NCBI GenBank assembly: GCA_023393715.1
Contig: JAEXCD010000052.1
Coordinates: 1 to 19,546 of the forward strand
Length of the DNA: 19,546 bases
Origin: Bacillota bacterium
GTDB taxonomy: Bacteria > Bacillota > Clostridia > Tissierellales > Peptoniphilaceae
Direction of reading: 5' to 3'
Part shown: in pieces, positions 16,102 to 19,546 of the stretch
Layout: each line of letters starts with the position of its first letter
Position numbering within the stretch: position 1 is the stretch's first letter
Translations under genes and position numbers: made by a program
Notes under the pieces: model-generated
Database searches by the model: none
What the model was told of the DNA's origin: nothing
Seen by the model: the letters and a program-made list of their open reading frames with translations, nothing else

Positions 16102-16236
16102 TAAATAATGATAAAATCGCTCCCATCATCGAGGAAAACGACCCTATTTTTTTACTTTTTCCACAAGGTGTCGCCGACGCCGCTTCTCGTCAAAATCAAA
16201 GCCCCCCTCCGGTCCGCTGCTCCCTTCGCCGCACAG

Positions 16237-16272
16237 AAAAAGACTCCAGAACACTTTGTTTCGGAGTCTTTT
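16237..16272 (-). terminator. pnp terminator
   Basis: On the minus strand a 10-bp stem (AAAAGACTCC ... GGAGTCTTTT, arms at 16263-16272 and 16238-16247) with a 15-nt loop and a T5 run (A run at 16237-16241), 9 nt after the pnp TAG stop. It separates pnp from the ftsK operon. Confidence 0.85.
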
Positions 16273-16281
16273 CGTCAAAAG

Positions 16282-18384
16282 CTATTCGCGTGGAAGCAAC
16301 GCCTTGCGGGACAGATTGATTCGTCCCTGATCGTCGATTTCGATGACCTTGACCTTGACGGTGTCGCCGATATTCAGCACATCCTCGACCTTCTCGACGC
16401 GCTCACGCGCCAATTTGGAGATGTGTACCATCCCCTCTTTTCCGCCGCCCAGCTCGACAAATGCGCCGAATTTCAAAATGCGAACGACCTTTCCCTCATA
16501 GATGTCGCCGACCTCGACCTCGCGAACGATGTCGTAGATCATCTTCAATGCCGCCTCGCCGCTCTCGCCGTCCGGCGCGGTAATCGTGATATGTCCGCTG
16601 TCCTCGGTATCGATCTTGACGCCGGTCTGATCGATAATACCGTTGATCGTCTTTCCGCCCTTTCCGATGACATCGCGAACCTTTTCGGGATCAATATCAA
16701 TCGCAAAAATACGCGGTGCATACGGCGACAGCTTCTCCCTCGGCTGAGCAATCGCACCCGTCAACACATCAAGAATCTGCATGCGCGCCTTCTTCGCCTG
16801 CGCCAGCGCCGTTTCCATAATCGGACGGTCGATACCCTGAATCTTAATGTCCATCTGCAGCGCAGTGATGCCCTTTGACGTACCCGCCACCTTAAAGTCC
16901 ATATCGCCCAGGTGATCCTCCAGACCCTGAATATCGGTCAAAATTGAGGTGTATTCCCCCTCTTTGATCAATCCCATCGCAATGCCCGCCACCGGCGCCT
17001 TGATCGGCACACCGGCGTCCATCAGCGACAGCGTCGAGCCGCAGATCGATGCCTGAGAGCTCGAGCCGTTGGAACTCAGCACCTCGGAAACGACGCGGAT
17101 CGTATACGGGAACGTCGTCGCATCCGGCAGTACAGGCAGCAGTGCGCGCTCGGCCAGATTTCCGTGTCCGATTTCGCGGCGTCCCGGTGAACGCAGCGGG
17201 CGCGTGTCGCCGACGCAGAACGGCGGGAAATTATACTGGTGGAAATAGCGCTTGACTACCTCCTCCTCGTGCAGCGCATCGATGTACTGAACATCAGACG
17301 GCCCCGCCAGGGTAACAACCGACAGGACCTGCGTCTGCCCTCTGCGGAAAAGGCCGGAGCCGTGTGTGCGCGGCAGCAGGCCAACCTCTGCCTCCAGCGG
17401 ACGAATTTCATCCATGGCGCGCCCGTCCGAACGGACTTTTTCGACCGTAATCAGGCGGCGTACCTCATTACGGATAATTTCCTCCATAATCGCGTCGATA
17501 TCCGCCTTTTCCGTGTTGAACGTGTCCGGGTCGGCCGACTGAAAGATTTCAAAGGTTTCCTTCTTGATTGCATCGACCCCGTCCTCGCGGATCATCTTGT
17601 TGTCCGTGCGAAGCGCCTGAAGCAGGCGATCCCTGGCGACGCGTTCCACGCGCTCGCGCAGCTCTTCTGCCGGGCGGTGTACGGTATAGGTCATTTTTTC
17701 TTTTCCGATTTCGGCGGCGATGCCCTTGATAAAGCGGCAGATCGACTGAATCTCACGATGTCCGTACAGAATGCCGCCCAAAACCACCTCTTCCGACAGC
17801 TCGTTGACACCGGCCTCGACCATCATGATGGCTTCCTCGGTGCCGGACACGCTCAGGTTGAGCTCCGAGATTTCCAGCTGCTTGTCCGAAGGGTTGATGA
17901 CATAGTTCCCGTCGATGTAGCCGACGATGACCGATCCGGTCGGCCCGTTGAACGGAATATCCGACAGCGCCAGGGCCACCGACGAGCCGTTCATGGCACA
18001 GATCTCCGGAGGATTCTCCAAATCCGCAGACAGCACCGTGGCAATCACCTGTACGTCGTTGTGAAATCCCTCCGGGAAAAGCGGACGAATCGGGCGATCC
18101 ATCTGGCGCGCGTTGAGTGTTGCTTCCTGAGAGCCGCGTCCCTCTCTTTTGATATAACCGCCCGGAATCTTTCCGATGGCATACAGCTTTTCCTGATATT
18201 CGCAGGTCAGCGGGAAAAAGTCGACGCCCTCTCTCGCCTCCTTGGAAGCGACCGCCGTGACCAATACCATGGTATCACCTGCGCGGACGATACACTCGCC
18301 ATTCGCCTGCTCTGCAACTTTTCCGATGGTCAGTGAAAATGAATTGTCGGTGACATCGGATTGATAGTGAAACTCTCGAATCAT
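16282..18384 (-). CDS. pnp: Polyribonucleotide nucleotidyltransferase (PNPase)
   Basis: A 700-residue trimeric 3'-to-5' phosphorolytic exoribonuclease, a main RNA-turnover enzyme that also acts with RNase Y. Domains in order: first RNase PH-like domain (about 10-140), all-helical linker (about 240-310), second RNase PH-like domain (about 320-545) with SPGRREIGHGNLAERAL, VLSSNGSSSQAS and DHLGDMDF (Asp490 and Asp496 fit the metal-binding Asp pair of PNPase), KH domain with VIGKGGKTING (572-582), and S1 domain (about 625-694) with VGDIYEGKVVRI and GMVHISKLA. Full-length, ATG with AGGAGG 4 nt upstream. It is monocistronic here, with its own promoter and terminator. The usual neighbour rpsO is not in the window. 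A possible short leader ORF overlaps its start. Confidence 0.98.
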   Translation of the reverse strand: MIREFHYQSDVTDNSFSLTIGKVAEQANGECIVRAGDTMVLVTAVASKEAREGVDFFPLTCEYQEKLYAIGKIPGGYIKREGRGSQEATLNARQMDRPIRPLFPEGFHNDVQVIATVLSADLENPPEICAMNGSSVALALSDIPFNGPTGSVIVGYIDGNYVINPSDKQLEISELNLSVSGTEEAIMMVEAGVNELSEEVVLGGILYGHREIQSICRFIKGIAAEIGKEKMTYTVHRPAEELRERVERVARDRLLQALRTDNKMIREDGVDAIKKETFEIFQSADPDTFNTEKADIDAIMEEIIRNEVRRLITVEKVRSDGRAMDEIRPLEAEVGLLPRTHGSGLFRRGQTQVLSVVTLAGPSDVQYIDALHEEEVVKRYFHQYNFPPFCVGDTRPLRSPGRREIGHGNLAERALLPVLPDATTFPYTIRVVSEVLSSNGSSSQASICGSTLSLMDAGVPIKAPVAGIAMGLIKEGEYTSILTDIQGLEDHLGDMDFKVAGTSKGITALQMDIKIQGIDRPIMETALAQAKKARMQILDVLTGAIAQPREKLSPYAPRIFAIDIDPEKVRDVIGKGGKTINGIIDQTGVKIDTEDSGHITITAPDGESGEAALKMIYDIVREVEVGDIYEGKVVRILKFGAFVELGGGKEGMVHISKLARERVEKVEDVLNIGDTVKVKVIEIDDQGRINLSRKALLPRE

Positions 18385-18416
18385 AATTCCTCCTGTACTT
18401 TTCCGAATCGCATCAT
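18381..18416 (-). CDS. Possible 11-codon leader ORF overlapping pnp
   Basis: Within the pnp leader the minus strand reads ATG ATG ... TTA TGA, encoding MMRFGKVQEEL. Its TGA overlaps the pnp ATG as ATGA. A strong GAGGAGG sequence (18429-18435) lies upstream, but with a spacer of 12 nt to the first ATG, longer than usual. The pnp Shine-Dalgarno lies inside this frame. It may be a coupling or regulatory leader peptide, or coincidence; it is too short to judge from composition. Confidence 0.3.
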   Translation of the reverse strand: MMRFGKVQEEL

Positions 18417-18440
18417 GCGTCGGATGTGCCTCCTCGGCAC
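18402..18440 (-). promoter_or_regulatory. pnp leader hairpins
   Basis: Two small inverted repeats lie in the about 80-nt pnp leader. One is GTGCC-GAGGA-GGCAC (18426-18440), whose loop and right arm carry the Shine-Dalgarno-like GAGGAGG. The other is an imperfect stem, TCCGA/TCGGA plus CGCA/TGCG (18402-18424), just upstream of the pnp ribosome-binding site. pnp leaders in some bacteria are autoregulated through structure; whether that holds here is inference. Confidence 0.35.
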
Positions 18441-18471
18441 GGCTCGTTTTTTCCTGAATACAATCTTTTTT

Positions 18472-18500
18472 ATTATATCCTAATATCGTTCTGTTTCCAA
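18472..18500 (-). promoter_or_regulatory. pnp promoter, sigma-A type
   Basis: On the minus strand TTGGAA (18495-18500), a 17-nt spacer and a perfect TATAAT (18472-18477). It lies between the terminator of the surface-protein gene and the pnp leader, with transcription expected to start near 18465. This is the best promoter match in the window. Confidence 0.8.
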
Positions 18501-18565
18501 CAGTTCCCGCCCGAATTTGCGCGAATCAGCGCGCCGCCCTTCGCGATGCAAATCAACATTTCCCG

Positions 18566-18602
18566 AAAAAAAAATCGGCGCAGTCCGAAGACTGTGCCGA
18601 TT
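18566..18602 (-). terminator. Surface-protein gene terminator with UUCG tetraloop
   Basis: On the minus strand a 13-bp stem with one G-U pair (arms 18590-18602 and 18573-18585) is closed by C(UUCG)G and followed by a long T run (A9 at 18566-18574). It starts 4 nt after the TAA stop of the surface protein gene. Confidence 0.92.
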
Positions 18603-18606
18603 CGGT

Positions 18607-19546
18607 TTATTGGTTCTTCCTTCTGCGCTGATTCTCGACGAAGACAAGTGCGCTTCCTGATACCAGCAACAGTCCGGCATAAGGAAGCAGGCCTTCCCCG
18701 ACTCCCGTTTTCGGCGAATGCTGTCCCTGCGGCAACGGTGTTTTGGGCTCCGTCTCGGTTGGCGGGATTTCCGCACCCGGCGATGTCGGCGGTGTTTTCG
18801 GCACCTGAGGCGTTTCCGGAGTCGGCGGAGTTGGCGGCTCTGGCGCAGGAGGCGTCTCCGGAGCGGGCGGAGTCGGCGGTGCTTCCTTCTCATTGGTAAT
18901 GATGAAGCCATCCTCCATGGTGCCGCCATAGCTCACGTTGTACCGCACGCCGTCGAATTGAACGACGCCGTCCGTTTCGCCGATTTCCTTTACCGCATAT
19001 CTGTAGTCTGCATCCGCATTCAATTCGGACACAGTCTCAAGCTGTTTGAACGCTCCGCTCCAATTATTGGACGCGTTTAGCTCAAGCTTTTTCCCTGTAG
19101 CGATGCCGTCCCGATATAATGCTACCGTTATTTTTTCGACAGGCGCAGCCAGGGCAAGCCCCTCATGATTCTGCCAGATCTTAGTAACCGCAATCTCCCG
19201 AAGCGGAGGAATCATCGGCGTCCACGAAACGGCCTCCTTGTTTGTTATCGTAAAGCCCCCTTGCGGTGAGGCTGCATAGTATACCCTGTACCATTTCCCG
19301 TCTGCCTTGATGCTCGCGCCGTCCTCTGCCTCAGCTCCCTCGTACAGCTCTTTTACGGTGTAGGTTATGGCGTTCCTTGTCGCATCCTGATGGCGCCTGT
19401 CCGCCGCATAGATGGGAAGCCGGTCAATCCGGATCGTCCAATTTTCACCGTCGACCTTATCTCCCGCCGTAATTTCCTGTTCGGGGACCTCGCTCCCATC
19501 CAGATATTTTGCGGGCGCACCGTCGGCGTAAAGCTTTACTCTGATG
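18607..19546 (-). CDS. C-terminal part of a sortase-anchored CnaB-repeat surface protein (5' end outside window)
   Basis: The frame is open to the right edge, giving at least 312 residues; an internal ATG at 19215 is not the start. Two CnaB-type repeats are seen. The first is partial at its N-side and ends YTVKELYEG ... GFTITNKE. The second begins REIAVTKIWQN, has YAVKEIGE, and ends GFIITNEKE; its Lys (VTK), Glu (VKE) and Asn (ITN) fit an intramolecular isopeptide bond. A Pro/Thr/Glu-rich wall-spanning stretch of about 50 residues follows (PPTPPAPETPPAPEPP type). Then come the sorting signal SPKTG (18703-18717), a hydrophobic helix (LLPYAGLLLVSGSALVFV) and the basic tail ENQRRRKNQ. SPKTG replaces the usual LPxTG. 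The likely role is a wall-attached adhesin or pilin-like stalk; the N-terminal ligand-binding part is not in the window. Confidence 0.9.
   Translation of the reverse strand, partial: IRVKLYADGAPAKYLDGSEVPEQEITAGDKVDGENWTIRIDRLPIYAADRRHQDATRNAITYTVKELYEGAEAEDGASIKADGKWYRVYYAASPQGGFTITNKEAVSWTPMIPPLREIAVTKIWQNHEGLALAAPVEKITVALYRDGIATGKKLELNASNNWSGAFKQLETVSELNADADYRYAVKEIGETDGVVQFDGVRYNVSYGGTMEDGFIITNEKEAPPTPPAPETPPAPEPPTPPTPETPQVPKTPPTSPGAEIPPTETEPKTPLPQGQHSPKTGVGEGLLPYAGLLLVSGSALVFVENQRRRKNQ

Noticed and set aside
17239..18336. 365-residue open frame on the plus strand (and a 256-residue one at 16108-16878)
   Set aside because: Both are antisense to pnp; no recognisable domains, and the shorter one runs through the pnp terminator.

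Overview
The window (about 55% GC by eye) looks like chromosomal DNA of a Bacillota/Clostridia-type bacterium. The evidence is strong AGGAGG ribosome-binding sites, an ftsK-pgsA-recA-rny cluster, ribonuclease Y instead of RNase E, a CnaB-repeat surface protein with a sortase signal, and a YfhO-type membrane protein. The GC content is high for this group. A Peptoniphilaceae-like or related anaerobic coccus is possible, but this is an inference and the genus cannot be fixed from the sequence. No tRNA, rRNA, insertion sequence, CRISPR array or phage gene was seen.

Left block (3-4817, + strand): an unrecognised acidic protein fragment, a MoxR AAA+ ATPase, a DUF58 protein and a large TgpA-type membrane transglutaminase. 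All three junctions are ATGA stop/start overlaps, so this is one translationally coupled operon ending in a hairpin terminator at 4889-4928. It is followed by a roughly 0.58 kb gap without a convincing protein gene. The gap holds a minus-strand terminator-like hairpin, an AT-rich tandem palindrome and a weak extended -10 promoter.

Middle block (5395-10293, + strand): glutaminyl-tRNA synthetase with its own terminator, then a YfhO-family polytopic membrane protein overlapping a small two-helix membrane protein with a zinc ribbon. A bidirectional terminator at 10304-10340 separates these from the convergent right block.

Right block (minus strand, read right to left): the C-terminal part of a sortase-anchored CnaB surface protein (runs off the window end) with a UUCG-loop terminator; pnp with a clear sigma-A-type promoter and a short leader containing a possible 11-codon upstream ORF; then ftsK/spoIIIE, pgsA, recA and rny as a tight operon. 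pgsA overlaps ftsK, and recA starts with TTG from a Shine-Dalgarno that overlaps the pgsA stop. cinA, often found between pgsA and recA in Bacillota, is missing, as is rpsO next to pnp. This block covers DNA segregation, phospholipid synthesis, recombination and RNA turnover.

Most of the window is housekeeping. The points most worth checking are the (S/P)PXTG-type sorting signal, the pnp leader ORF, the tandem palindrome and possible antisense RNA upstream of glnS, and the small zinc-ribbon partner of YfhO.
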